DNA of 64,000 nucleotides from Chitinophaga tropicalis (GCF_009758205.1 NZ_WRXN01000004.1:124001-188000); one strand, 5' to 3'; counted from the stretch's first letter, positions 34,346-44,070 are shown. Program-made: numbers and translations. Notes: generated by a model not told the origin, from the sequence alone.

Positions 34346-35941
34346 TTACTGATCTTTGACAGACATATCATAGATCTGCCCAAAGCCATCAAAGACTTTT
34401 TTCAGTGTTGTGGCTCCTGTTACTGTATTTACCGAAAAAGCATATACTTTTCCTTTGCCTTGCTGGTCGACAGTGGCAATTACCATTTGTTTGTTGGAAT
34501 ATTGGTAAGTGGTAGAAGTGGCTGCATATTCATACTTAATAACCTTTACTCCCGTAATTTCCTCGCCGGATGGAACGGTATAGATCGCACTCGCAGTATT
34601 TCCACCCTGGTAGAGATACTGATAGAGAGTATTGCCTGTAGCATAATAGACCATATTCAACTCCCTGCCAAAAGCATAAAACTTAATAGAGCCGTATCCA
34701 GGCAGATTTTCCATAGGATATTTTCCTACTGAAACCTGTGATGCGTCTGTAGCCCAAAAGTTGAATTCAGCCAGGTAGTCATTGCCAGTTGTTGCATCTT
34801 TCAACACAGCAAGTGTGTTATAGGTCCTGCCCCGGATATCCATATACACCAGCTTTGCCTTCATATTATTTGGTTGCAGATCCACACCTGAAACAGTATT
34901 ATCCGGGAACTTATTAATATTTGTTGTTCCGCTTCCATATGTAGAATACAGGAAAGCCTTGCTGATGGTGTCAAACGCAACTACCCCTCTGCTTGGCCCA
35001 CCGGTAAAACCTGCGCTTCCAACCAACGCCACATAAGGAGCGGCATAATAGGTAAAATCGGTATTGGACAATGGTCCTACAAAGTTACCGTAAAACACAC
35101 GGCCATCATCCACCATTGCCTTAGACTGATTGGTACCGAACTGCGTATAATATCCTGGTTTTCCTGAAGCCAAAGAAGGGAGAGCAAACAATGCAGAATA
35201 ATCCCCCAACTTCTCCATCCGCAGGTAAGCGGTCCTGATATTCACTTTATCAGTAAATATGTATACGTTGCTTGTACCAAAAATAGAGGAGCCAAATGTG
35301 GAGACAACCCCCACCTTTTCAACCTGCTTTCCAACGCCTGGAATCTTCTCTCCATTGTTAAATGAAGAATAAAAACCCGGGGTTACTTTAGTGGTAACTG
35401 TTTGTGTTGCCTTAGGCATAAAGAAATTATCTTCAATCAGACCAACATCACACTGAGTACCATCCCCATGTAATACCATAAGACCTATGTAATTGGCTGT
35501 TACCACTGTCATGGTGACAATACGGGAATAGGTCATTGCTGCATCAGGATCTGCTGTATCGCTTTTAAGGGACCTATTGGAAACTCCCAGCCGAAGGTTG
35601 TAAATACCTGTAGCTTTTACATATTGATCCGCCCCTACCTTATAAGCAAGTCGCTTGCCCTGCTGAAAATGTACGAACCTTCCAACGGAATTATCCCACA
35701 TTTGCCACTCATAGGACAGGTCTTCTATGTTTCCGCTGTAAGAAATAACCGGATCAATAATCAGGCTGTCTACAGTATAGACCTTGGTATAAGAGGTTAA
35801 ATACGAATTTGTATCGATTACAACTACAGGTGGAAGCGGTGCATAATCATAGTTCCCTTTATCTTTATAACAGGCCTGAAGGGTCAGGAAAAAGAGACCT
35901 GCCAGTAAAAGATATTTATATCTGGACAAAATTGTTGTCAT
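34346..35941 (-). CDS. PKD-like family outer-membrane lipoprotein
   Basis: A 531-aa lipoprotein: signal LLLAGLFFLTLQAC with lipid Cys24, then YKDKGNYDYAPLPPVVVIDT, the usual start of the Bacteroidota PKD-like lipoproteins that accompany SusCD-DUF4843 sets. An Ig/PKD-like segment (DSLIIDPVISYSGNIEDLSY) is followed by a repeat-rich, probably beta-propeller body (about 120-520). It sits 33 nt after the DUF4843 gene. Such proteins are presumed to be surface ligand binders for the neighbouring SusCD transporter; no enzyme motif is visible. Confidence 0.8.
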   Translation of the reverse strand: MTTILSRYKYLLLAGLFFLTLQACYKDKGNYDYAPLPPVVVIDTNSYLTSYTKVYTVDSLIIDPVISYSGNIEDLSYEWQMWDNSVGRFVHFQQGKRLAYKVGADQYVKATGIYNLRLGVSNRSLKSDTADPDAAMTYSRIVTMTVVTANYIGLMVLHGDGTQCDVGLIEDNFFMPKATQTVTTKVTPGFYSSFNNGEKIPGVGKQVEKVGVVSTFGSSIFGTSNVYIFTDKVNIRTAYLRMEKLGDYSALFALPSLASGKPGYYTQFGTNQSKAMVDDGRVFYGNFVGPLSNTDFTYYAAPYVALVGSAGFTGGPSRGVVAFDTISKAFLYSTYGSGTTNINKFPDNTVSGVDLQPNNMKAKLVYMDIRGRTYNTLAVLKDATTGNDYLAEFNFWATDASQVSVGKYPMENLPGYGSIKFYAFGRELNMVYYATGNTLYQYLYQGGNTASAIYTVPSGEEITGVKVIKYEYAATSTTYQYSNKQMVIATVDQQGKGKVYAFSVNTVTGATTLKKVFDGFGQIYDMSVKDQ

Positions 35942-35974
35942 GAGCTTATCATTTTAATCTGTTTGTGTATACAA

Positions 35975-36679
35975 TTAACCATCAATCCAGCTCACATCCC
36001 AGTTAATGGGGCCATACTCATCGGACAACGGTTCTGTATGGGTTTGATTATATTCTATGGTCGCCGCTTTAAGCAGATAGATCACAACGGAAAAATCAAG
36101 CCCTACTCCACCAGTATATTGATTTGGCGCCAGGGTGGAACCCATTACATCAATATAAAATCGCATCCTGGTATCCGAGTAATTGAACAAATAGAAATAA
36201 GAGTCCCACCAGTCCGGCTTTTCCACCTTATCGGAGAATGTCAATTTGTGCTGAGTGTGCGGAGGGAAATCGGCTGCTTTGATATCATCAGAGTTCTTCA
36301 AACCAAGCCATATTTTTTTATTCTTAGTAAGGAGATCAGTAGTACGATTCAAAACCACCTTTACAGAAACAAAATTGGAATCCTTCTGCAGCACAACAGG
36401 CTTCAGAACAGTATAGTCTTTACCTTCTACCGCATCACCACTGTCAACTGTCACATTGAGCGTTCTATCCTTCTCTGATAACTTACCGATCAGTTTCACC
36501 CTGACAATGACGGTATCTGTTATAACACTACTTTTCTTATCTACAAAAGTATAGTTGGTGCTATCTTCAGTAAAATAGACTGAATCTTCCGATCCATACG
36601 TCATAATGTCCTTTTTACAGGAGCCCAGCAACAGTACAACAAGTAATGCCGTGGATATATATCTTAATATTGACTTCAT
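35975..36679 (-). CDS. DUF4843 family lipoprotein
   Basis: A 234-aa lipoprotein with signal STALLVVLLLGSCKK (lipid Cys about 21) and the DUF4843 start DIMTYGSEDSVYFTED. The body is beta-rich and probably Calx-beta/Ig-like (TVDSGDAVEGKDYTVLK). DUF4843 proteins are found between SusD and PKD-like lipoproteins in many Bacteroidota operons; their role is unknown but is presumed to be surface ligand binding. Gaps of 24 nt to the SusD gene and 33 nt to the next gene support one transcript. Confidence 0.82.
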   Translation of the reverse strand: MKSILRYISTALLVVLLLGSCKKDIMTYGSEDSVYFTEDSTNYTFVDKKSSVITDTVIVRVKLIGKLSEKDRTLNVTVDSGDAVEGKDYTVLKPVVLQKDSNFVSVKVVLNRTTDLLTKNKKIWLGLKNSDDIKAADFPPHTQHKLTFSDKVEKPDWWDSYFYLFNYSDTRMRFYIDVMGSTLAPNQYTGGVGLDFSVVIYLLKAATIEYNQTHTEPLSDEYGPINWDVSWIDG

Positions 36680-36703
36680 ATGACTATCTTTTTTTATTAG
36701 TTA

Positions 36704-38203
36704 CTATCTGCCACCATAGATGTATTCATTATCCGGCATATCAAATACATACCAGGCAATATTGGTAAACCTGGGAGAATAAGGCAATACTGAATAGTTC
36801 AGACGCTTATAGAAATACCACAGTTGTCCTTCGCCTATAAATTCTTTTTGATATTCCTTCTGAATCTCGGCCATCAGGGTTGCGGGAGTATTGATGGCAT
36901 CCGCTGTTAAAGGGCTCAGTTTGCGCGCCTGCCTCACAACATTGAGCCAATTCAGTCCTTCCGAAACACCAGCCTCACATTCGGCGGCTATATAATACAT
37001 CTCGGATATGCGGATCACAGGAACCTGGTATTTGAACCATGTTGATGTTGCATCGTCCTGGTACAATTTGGTAGTAAAAAAACTGCTGTTATATGTAGTA
37101 AACAAATACTGATTACGAGGATCTACCGTGCTGTTCTCATAAATCTTATTCCTTACCGTATTGGTTGTAACAAGCAGGTTACCAGGAGTGGCTGCTCCTG
37201 CAGAGGAGAGATAAAACGGTACATCATTAGCAAGTCCTCTCACATTTAGTGCAAATATGTGCTCTGTCGTAAATGTTCTGTCTTTATTGGCAGCACCTGC
37301 AGTGTTAATGGCCGTCAGGTTTGCATCCAATACCCAAGGGAACCGGGATGCCTGTTCTGCGATAAGTTCTTTTGCATATCTGAGCGCATTAGCTTTATCC
37401 CCCTTCCATAAATATGCCCGGGCTAAAGCTGCTTTCACAGCATAATAGTTAAAATGGTATCTTCTGTTATGATAAGGCGCCAGCGCTGCTGTGGCAACGG
37501 ACGAAGCCAGTATCGGCGAGGGGGTAGCGCCTGTTCTGACAGGATCGTTTTCCAGCAATACCAACGCCGTTTGTAGTTCGTTGATTATCCTGTTACTTGC
37601 TTCTTCTACAGTTAGAAGCCGGCTTACCAGGGATGAAAGTGTATCAACAAAAGGTATGGATTTGCTGGCAAGGCCTACCTGAGCGCTGGAACCGTAAAGG
37701 CGTAACAGATCCAGATGTAGAAAGGCGCGTAATCCTATTGTCTCTCCTTTCAGTACAGCATAATTATCGCCGGAGAATATCGATTTACTTCCGTCGATGT
37801 AATCGAGGATGCTGTTCAGGTTCGCTACCTGGTTATACATGCCTATCCACATTGAATCGACAACTGCTACACATTCATCACTCCTGCTGGCATTATCTCT
37901 CTTATACGGAAAGTTGTTGTAAAAACTATAATACAATGTGCTTCCTACGGAAGCAGGGTTATAATATCCTGCCAATACATCCAGCGTACCGTAGGTCATT
38001 TCCCTACCATAAAGCGCAGGAGTGGTCAGGTTCCCGTATACACCAGCCAGGGCATCCCTGTACCCTTCTTCCTTCTTAAACAGCTCTGCACGATCCAGGC
38101 GGGTAGATGGTTGCACATCCAACCACTTCTTACATGAAGGCATGCCGAAGATTATCAGCAACAGCAGTATTGTACCAGATATATTGAAGTTTCTGCTTTT
38201 CAT
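36704..38203 (-). CDS. SusD/RagB-family outer-membrane lipoprotein
   Basis: A 499-aa SusD-like lipoprotein (lipobox region LLIIFGMPSCKKW, lipid Cys24) with WLDVQPSTRLDRAELFKKEE and YRDALAGVYGNL at the start, and GLRAFLHLDLLRLYG in the TPR-like core. The C-terminal RagB region (EYQKEFIGEGQLWYFYKRL) is more divergent than in the copy at 7696. It follows its SusC-type partner after 11 nt and forms the lid of that transporter. The substrate is unknown; no carbohydrate enzyme is encoded in this operon, so a peptide or metal-complex ligand is as likely as a glycan. Confidence 0.94.
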   Translation of the reverse strand: MKSRNFNISGTILLLLIIFGMPSCKKWLDVQPSTRLDRAELFKKEEGYRDALAGVYGNLTTPALYGREMTYGTLDVLAGYYNPASVGSTLYYSFYNNFPYKRDNASRSDECVAVVDSMWIGMYNQVANLNSILDYIDGSKSIFSGDNYAVLKGETIGLRAFLHLDLLRLYGSSAQVGLASKSIPFVDTLSSLVSRLLTVEEASNRIINELQTALVLLENDPVRTGATPSPILASSVATAALAPYHNRRYHFNYYAVKAALARAYLWKGDKANALRYAKELIAEQASRFPWVLDANLTAINTAGAANKDRTFTTEHIFALNVRGLANDVPFYLSSAGAATPGNLLVTTNTVRNKIYENSTVDPRNQYLFTTYNSSFFTTKLYQDDATSTWFKYQVPVIRISEMYYIAAECEAGVSEGLNWLNVVRQARKLSPLTADAINTPATLMAEIQKEYQKEFIGEGQLWYFYKRLNYSVLPYSPRFTNIAWYVFDMPDNEYIYGGR

Positions 38204-38214
38204 TGTATTCTCCT

Positions 38215-41200
38215 TTAAAAAGTGGTTTGTAACGAGAATGAGTAATTACGGGCAAAGGGATAAGTAGTTCCACGTTCTGTTGTAATAGAAGATATCCTCA
38301 ACAACTCATTAGTATAGAAAGTGAATCTCAGCCTGTCCATACCAAGCTTCTGAAGCAATCTTCTGTCTAAGACATCATAACTGAGATTGATGGTTGAGAA
38401 ATAAAGTTCACTGTTCTCCTGTATAAAACGGGAAGTAGGTTTGGTATAAGATATCTGATTAACAGCAGAACTTACCTGCGGCTTTCTATAAATGGCTACA
38501 TCACCTGTTTTTGTCCAGGCGTTCTTAATGCGTCTGTCAAGATTCATTCTTCCATTTATATTCTCTACCCGTTCTACCAGTGTAGAGTTATACAACTGCC
38601 CCCCTATCCTGTAGGAACAGATCAATGAAAGATTAAACCCTTTATAACCTGCATTAATACCATATGTTCCGTATATTTTGGCTTCAGTATCTCCGGCAAT
38701 AACAAGGTCGTTGGCAGACCAGGTATATGTAAGCTTACCATCTTTGGTCATAAAGAGCTCATTTCCTGAAGAAGGATCAATACCCAGCGATTTCATGGCC
38801 CATATGGCAGTCATAGACTGCCCCTCATAATAACGTGCTACTGGCCTGGTATAAAGCACATTTTCATCAGTCACTTTACTATCTTGTGTTTCATTGTAAC
38901 TCCTGAAAGCATCGGCAATATCCTGCAGTTTATTTTTATTGCGGGTGCCGGTTACAGAAACGTTCAGATATGCCCTGTTCTTTGCGTTATTGAACACCTG
39001 GTACCGTAGGGCAATCTCGGTACCTGTATTAACTGTTTTACCAATATTAGCCCTAAAGGTGTTGAACCCAAATGAAGGAGGAGCTGAAATGTCCTGCAGA
39101 AGATTGGAAGTAACCCTTCTGTAAACATCTACCCGAACGGAGAGTTTATTTTTAAAAACAGCCAGATCCACCCCACCATTATAATCCAGGTTCTTCTGCC
39201 AGCTCAGGTTCGGATTGGGCAAAGCCATTAGTGTGGCACCTTTGATACCATCATATACAATGCCTGAATAGTTGTAAGTAGCAAGTGTCAGATAAGAATC
39301 TGCATTCTGGGAACCTGTATATCCCATAGACCCTCTGAGCCTGAATTGCTGAAACAATCCGGACCTTTTCAGGAACAGTTCATTATGAAGATTCCATCCT
39401 ATACCGAGAGACCAGAAATCTCCCCACCTGCTGTTAGCCCCATAAATAGAAGAGCCGTTAGTTCTGTAGGAGGCATCAAATAAAAAGCGGTTGTCATAAG
39501 CATAGTTCATTATTCCAACCACACCTATGCTTCGGGTATGATTATCGTTCCCTCCGGGAGCAGAAGCCCTCTGATAATAGCTGGCCATGGAAATGTCAGA
39601 TACGTTATCGCTGCCGAATCCTTCTGCGACGAATGTATTGATATTGCTTTTAATATCGTTTATGTTCATAGTGACGTTAGCCAGGAGGAAGTGTCTGCCG
39701 GTAATATAAGTATAGTCTGCTCCGATATTAGATTCAATAGACTGGCTGGAACCATAGCTCTTAATCCATTGCCCTTTATAGTTGATCAGTCCATTGTCCT
39801 GTGTATAGCCAGTAAAGTCTGTATGACCTGGCGGACGGAAATTGTCGGATCCGTTTTTCTGATAGGTATAGCCGATACTTCCTTTGAATCTAAGACCTTT
39901 CCTGGCGTTCCATTCAACATAAAAATTATCTATCACCTGGGTATAGCTGTTCTTATTAATTACATTCAGCGTAGCATTATAGAGGGGATTATAAGTAGGG
40001 TCCCAGTAAGTTGAGTCTGCTGCAGTTGGATAGAAACCTGCAATTCTTTTAACATTACCATTTTCATCATATGGTGTCCAGTAAGGATTCAGTTTAATAT
40101 AATCGGAGAAGTTACCGTATGGAGAATTATGACCTGTATTCTGGGCTATGTCCATAGAGTTTCTGAATAACAGGTTCCTGTAACGATATGACAAGGTAGT
40201 ATTCCCGGAATAGGTTTTACGGTCAGAACCTTTCATTGCCCCGGTTATGCCATTATAAAAAAAAGTGGCGCCATAACGCATATAATCATCGCCACCTTCC
40301 AGGAACACAGAATGCCTCTGACCAACACCGGTTTGTAACGGTTTGGACAACCAGTATGTATTGACGCCTCTTAAATAAACATCCTGGTACCGCTGATTAT
40401 AAACTTTTTCCCTTGCTGTGGCTGTAGCTGCATCCCAGCCAGCGATATACATATCATGGTCCTTCTCAAATTGCAGTTTCTCTTTGGCATTCATGAGGTT
40501 ATAGCCGGTAAGATCTGGCGCTTCTATGTTAATGTTACTGGTATAACTCAAACGCAGCTTTCCTCTTTGTGGTTGTATTGTTTCAATAACCACGACACCG
40601 TTACCTGCTTTAGCTCCATAAATGGCCTTGGCAGCCGCATCCTTTAACAATGTGATGCTTTTGATGCGGTTCATATCCAGGTCATAAACCCTTTGTAAAG
40701 TAGTCTCAAAACCATCCAGGATAAAAAGCGGTTGGTTGGGATTACCGCTGTACGTACCGGTCAGGTCCGGCATAGCAGACCGTCCTCTCATTACGATCTC
40801 AGGCATCCTGTTAGGATCAGAGCCCATTTCCAGGTTCTCCACCAACCTAAAAGAGGGATCAATATTTTTTAAACTCTGCAGAACATTCTGGTTACCTGCC
40901 TTGAAAAGCTCCTCTTTGGTCACTGTAATGGCGGAACCGGTAAAACTTTCTGCTTTCCGGGTTACAATACCCGTAGCAACAACGTCTTTCAAAGCTGTAA
41001 CACTTTCCTTCAGCTCAATTAAAATACCGGCAGATGACCGTACGCGATACTGCTGCTTCTCATAACCTATTGAGGTTACTTCCAATACATCACCAGCATT
41101 AACCCATAATATAAAATTTCCTTTCTCATTGGTAGTAACACCTTTCCCGGAACCTTTCACAATAACTGTTGCCAGGGCAACAGGCTCTCCGTTTGCGTTC

Positions 41201-41574
41201 ACCACCCGACCAGTTACCCTAAGATCAGAAACAATGGTATCTCCATCAGACAGCTGGCGTTCAGAAGGAATAACCGGCGTTTTTTTCTGTTCCAGTACAA
41301 TAGTTTTACCTTCAATGGACCAGTTAAATGGCTGATCTTTAAATGCCCTGGAAAGAAATTCGCGGATGGACATATCTTTAGCCTCCACGTTAATTCTCCT
41401 GGCATCTGCCAGGACACGTTTCTGGTAAAGGAAAATATATCCCGTTTGCTTTTGTACAGAAGATATCACATCTTCAACAGGTGCACTCTTTGCAGATATA
41501 GAGACAGTTTGGGCAGCTGCCAGTGTAGTAATAATACACAGCAGCGCTGTCAAAAACGTTGCAGGAAATCGCAT
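38215..41574 (-). CDS. SusC-type TonB-dependent transducer with STN domain
   Basis: A 1119-aa outer-membrane receptor. A signal peptide ends near LAAAQ22. An STN secretin/TonB short N-terminal domain (about 23-98, DVISSVQKQTGYIFLYQKRV, ALNVEA-type strand) binds the FecR anti-sigma partner. A carboxypeptidase-regulatory-like domain follows (RVTGRVVNANGEPVALATVI, about 118-200), then the plug (VLQSLKNIDPSFRLVENL, KSITLLKDAAAKAIYGAKAG) and a barrel ending FARNYSFSLQTTF. The STN domain together with FecR and ECF sigma genes directly upstream makes a complete cell-surface signalling chain: ligand in the receptor activates the sigma factor, which transcribes this operon. Confidence 0.95.
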   Translation of the reverse strand: MRFPATFLTALLCIITTLAAAQTVSISAKSAPVEDVISSVQKQTGYIFLYQKRVLADARRINVEAKDMSIREFLSRAFKDQPFNWSIEGKTIVLEQKKTPVIPSERQLSDGDTIVSDLRVTGRVVNANGEPVALATVIVKGSGKGVTTNEKGNFILWVNAGDVLEVTSIGYEKQQYRVRSSAGILIELKESVTALKDVVATGIVTRKAESFTGSAITVTKEELFKAGNQNVLQSLKNIDPSFRLVENLEMGSDPNRMPEIVMRGRSAMPDLTGTYSGNPNQPLFILDGFETTLQRVYDLDMNRIKSITLLKDAAAKAIYGAKAGNGVVVIETIQPQRGKLRLSYTSNINIEAPDLTGYNLMNAKEKLQFEKDHDMYIAGWDAATATAREKVYNQRYQDVYLRGVNTYWLSKPLQTGVGQRHSVFLEGGDDYMRYGATFFYNGITGAMKGSDRKTYSGNTTLSYRYRNLLFRNSMDIAQNTGHNSPYGNFSDYIKLNPYWTPYDENGNVKRIAGFYPTAADSTYWDPTYNPLYNATLNVINKNSYTQVIDNFYVEWNARKGLRFKGSIGYTYQKNGSDNFRPPGHTDFTGYTQDNGLINYKGQWIKSYGSSQSIESNIGADYTYITGRHFLLANVTMNINDIKSNINTFVAEGFGSDNVSDISMASYYQRASAPGGNDNHTRSIGVVGIMNYAYDNRFLFDASYRTNGSSIYGANSRWGDFWSLGIGWNLHNELFLKRSGLFQQFRLRGSMGYTGSQNADSYLTLATYNYSGIVYDGIKGATLMALPNPNLSWQKNLDYNGGVDLAVFKNKLSVRVDVYRRVTSNLLQDISAPPSFGFNTFRANIGKTVNTGTEIALRYQVFNNAKNRAYLNVSVTGTRNKNKLQDIADAFRSYNETQDSKVTDENVLYTRPVARYYEGQSMTAIWAMKSLGIDPSSGNELFMTKDGKLTYTWSANDLVIAGDTEAKIYGTYGINAGYKGFNLSLICSYRIGGQLYNSTLVERVENINGRMNLDRRIKNAWTKTGDVAIYRKPQVSSAVNQISYTKPTSRFIQENSELYFSTINLSYDVLDRRLLQKLGMDRLRFTFYTNELLRISSITTERGTTYPFARNYSFSLQTTF

Positions 41575-42001
41575 AGACGAATAAATTTTGGTTGCCGGTT
41601 CAGGTCTTTTGATGCCTTCCCGGATAGCATAGCGATCCTATTTCAGGACCCAGATAATAATGTTGTTGATATTCATCAGAAACTTTGAATGGTTGATATT
41701 CATGTAAGCATAAATGAAAAATTTAAAATGAATGAATTGGTTGATTGTCCCCCTGATGCCTGTTTAAGGCTTTTGATAATGGTTGGTTTTTGGTTTTTAC
41801 GCAATATTAATGTTGAACGTTTCAGGCAAAAGGAACCCTCTGCATACACGACATATGCAAACAATGCGGGCAAAAGATCCCTTGTTCAACTAAGAAACGT
41901 TGAACCGGTTGCTCACTTTTCCTGAAACTTTCCAGTAATTATGTCCCCTCTCCTGTACTTTATCTCACACCATTGGTTAATCCTGTTCCTGACGAATGCA
42001 T
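41575..42001. promoter_or_regulatory. Upstream control region of the long operon
   Basis: The 427-bp gap between FecR and the STN-SusC gene must hold the operon promoter, probably read by the ECF sigma factor encoded at 43273. I see no TAnnTTTG box. It contains the repeated GTTGATATTCAT (41664 and 41693) and a perfect inverted repeat GTTCAAC/GTTGAAC (41884-41890 and 41899-41905) with a related GTTGAACGTTTC at 41812. Small plus-strand frames here (such as 41689-41925) do not look like genes. Confidence 0.4.
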
Positions 42002-43189
42002 TTATTTTGTTACAATCAGTTTCCTGCCTTCTACCCGGCAGTTTATATTAATCTTCTTTAAGATATTGATAACCTGGGGAAGCGAGAGATTCCTGTCTAA
42101 TCCACCCATTATCTCACCAGGTTCAGGTATTGTCTCAAACTCCACCTCCAGATCGTACCATCTCCCTATTTCACGCATGATTGCTGATACTGAGTGGCCA
42201 CTAAAATTAAACAAGCCATTCTTCCATGCAATTACCTGGTCAATATCGGCATCTTCAATTACTTTTATCCTTGTTCCATGATCAATCTTCGCCTGCTGAC
42301 CAGGTTTTAACAAATAAGAGGCAGTATTTGCATTTACCTGGATAGCTCCTGATAACAATGTTGTTTTCACATATCCATCATCATTATAAGCATTGATATT
42401 AAAATCGGTGCCTAGTACCTTTATCTCTGATTTATCGTTCACTTTAACTATAAAAGGCTTCTGAGCATTCTTAGCCACCTCAAAATACAATTCGCCTGAC
42501 ACAGACACTTCTCTCATACTTCCCACGAACGCTGTGGGATAAGTAATGGAAGATTCAGCATTGAGCCAAACATGTGTCCCATCCGGCAACACCAGCGTAA
42601 ATACTCTACCGCGGGGCGTGATAATAGTATTTTTGCTGGAAATGCTTGCGCCAACGGCATTATAAGCCAGCTCATCATTATTTAATATTACCTCAGCTCC
42701 GTTCTGAACTGCAATTCGTCCCTTGGCTAAACTATCCAATTGTATTTGTCTACCATCTGCAAGCGTCAGAATGGCGCCCTTTTTCCCCGGAACAATATCC
42801 GGGGATACTAAGGTTTCACCCATTTGCCTATCTTTATTCTTATTTAACGTAAAGAGGTATAAACCTGCTCCTCCCAGCAGAAGAAAAACTGCTGCATAGC
42901 GAAGCCAGTATATATAACGGCGGGGCTTTAAATGATGAAGGACTTCTATCTTTTCAGTATTGTCCTCATCCAACGCATTTAACTCTTTTTCAAGTTTATC
43001 ACGAAAACCAACTGTTATCTCTCCCAGATTTTTATATTTTTCCGGGATATTACGGCAGGCGGCAATAGTTTCCTCAAACTCCTCTACGTCCACTCTCTCC
43101 AGCCACAGGTTCAGCTCATCACTCTCCTTCTGGGCTATTACCCCATTCAAATGTTGCTCAAGTAATATTACTATTCGTGTCCGTTCCAT
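42002..43189 (-). CDS. FecR-family anti-sigma/sigma regulator
   Basis: A 395-aa inner-membrane protein. The cytoplasmic N-terminal helical anti-sigma region (about 1-90) is followed by one membrane helix (YIYWLRYAAVFLLLGGAGLY, about 93-112), the FecR domain (TPRGRVFTLVLPDGTHVWLN, YPTAFVGSMREVSVSGELYF) and a C-terminal DUF4974-type STN-contacting region (FSGHSVSAIMREIGRWYDLE). It relays ligand binding by the STN-SusC receptor to the ECF sigma factor. The sigma gene is 83 nt upstream and the receptor gene 427 nt downstream, both on the same strand. Confidence 0.95.
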   Translation of the reverse strand: MERTRIVILLEQHLNGVIAQKESDELNLWLERVDVEEFEETIAACRNIPEKYKNLGEITVGFRDKLEKELNALDEDNTEKIEVLHHLKPRRYIYWLRYAAVFLLLGGAGLYLFTLNKNKDRQMGETLVSPDIVPGKKGAILTLADGRQIQLDSLAKGRIAVQNGAEVILNNDELAYNAVGASISSKNTIITPRGRVFTLVLPDGTHVWLNAESSITYPTAFVGSMREVSVSGELYFEVAKNAQKPFIVKVNDKSEIKVLGTDFNINAYNDDGYVKTTLLSGAIQVNANTASYLLKPGQQAKIDHGTRIKVIEDADIDQVIAWKNGLFNFSGHSVSAIMREIGRWYDLEVEFETIPEPGEIMGGLDRNLSLPQVINILKKININCRVEGRKLIVTK

Positions 43190-43272
43190 AATAGCTGTAT
43201 AAATAAGAGACGTTCCTAAAAGGAAAAAGATACCCCCCCTTTAAAAAAAAACAAAAAAATAATGATAGCTCC

Positions 43273-43875
43273 TTAAAATGGACCTGTCAAATGCAAGGTA
43301 TAACAGAGTAGTATTAACAGAATATCGCCATGGGTATTGAGGAAATTCCTGATAAAATGGTTCGCTTCATAAAGTTGCTTCTTAACTGTGGTTAAACTTA
43401 ACTGCATCCTGTCGGCAATTTCCTTTGCTGTTAATTCTTCTTCAGCGTTTAATAGAAAGATCTTCCTTCTCCGTTCCGGCATAGCATCAATGGCTTTGCG
43501 GGCAAGGTCATGGTATTCCTTCAACAATACGTCCTGGAAAATATTGTCTGAAGATATCTCATTATCCAGCGCCTGTTCATTCATAGATATTATCCTGTCC
43601 CTCTTTCTTATCGTATCAATAAGCCTGTTTTTAACCATACGCAACATAAAGGACTCAAGGGATTTTATCCCTACCAGGGTGTGCCTTTTGATCCAAAGCT
43701 TTACAAATACGTCCTGGAGGATTTCTTCAGCAACGGTCTCTGAGCGGGAAGCAACCAATAAATAGCGGAATAATCTGGGGTACAGGAAAGTATACAATGA
43801 AGCAAAAGCATCTCTATCATCCGCCGCAATCCGCTCAAGTAAATCTCTGTTGCTATTTGGCTCGTTGTTAATCAA
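43273..43875 (-). CDS. ECF RNA polymerase sigma factor (FecI-like)
   Basis: A 200-aa sigma-70 factor of the ECF class. Region 2 is seen in FASLYTFLYPRLFRYLLVAS and EEILQDVFVKLWIK; region 4 in EEELTAKEIADRMQLSLTTV followed by KKQLYEANHFIRNFL. No in-frame ATG precedes the conserved part; the frame starts at a TTG (43875), so a TTG start is likely, and the downstream ORF length fits the family. It should be held by the FecR-like protein next door and direct transcription of the STN-SusC operon. The 3' flank has an extreme homopolymer pattern (7 C then A-runs, 43233-43259). Confidence 0.92.
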   Translation of the reverse strand: MINNEPNSNRDLLERIAADDRDAFASLYTFLYPRLFRYLLVASRSETVAEEILQDVFVKLWIKRHTLVGIKSLESFMLRMVKNRLIDTIRKRDRIISMNEQALDNEISSDNIFQDVLLKEYHDLARKAIDAMPERRRKIFLLNAEEELTAKEIADRMQLSLTTVKKQLYEANHFIRNFLNTHGDILLILLCYTLHLTGPF

Positions 43876-44048
43876 CTGACAATATAATATTATATGTTTA
43901 GGAGAAAAGACAGTTTACAATCCTCAATCTAATAGAGGACTCAACAGTTTAGGCAGGGTGTAAGATAACATTTTTTTACTGTAATTCATGCTTAGGGATA
44001 GAGAATCAGCCTCTATCCAAAACAAAGAACGTAACAATAACCGAGAGG

Positions 44049-44070
44049 TTTTTTAATCCAGATTAAAAAA
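44049..44070. repeat. Inverted copy A flanking the cyclase gene
   Basis: Six T, AATCCAGATT and six A. It spans the last six codons and stop of the cyclase gene and is nearly self-complementary. Its exact reverse complement occurs at 45192-45213, 50 nt upstream of the same gene. It could fold into a U-tailed hairpin ending the gene. Confidence 0.6.

Noticed and set aside
37597-38079. 160-aa plus-strand frame inside the SusD gene
   Set aside because: Antisense shadow of a clear SusD gene.
41689-41925. 78-aa plus-strand frame in the operon control region
   Set aside because: Low-complexity product without family features; the region is better explained as regulatory sequence.
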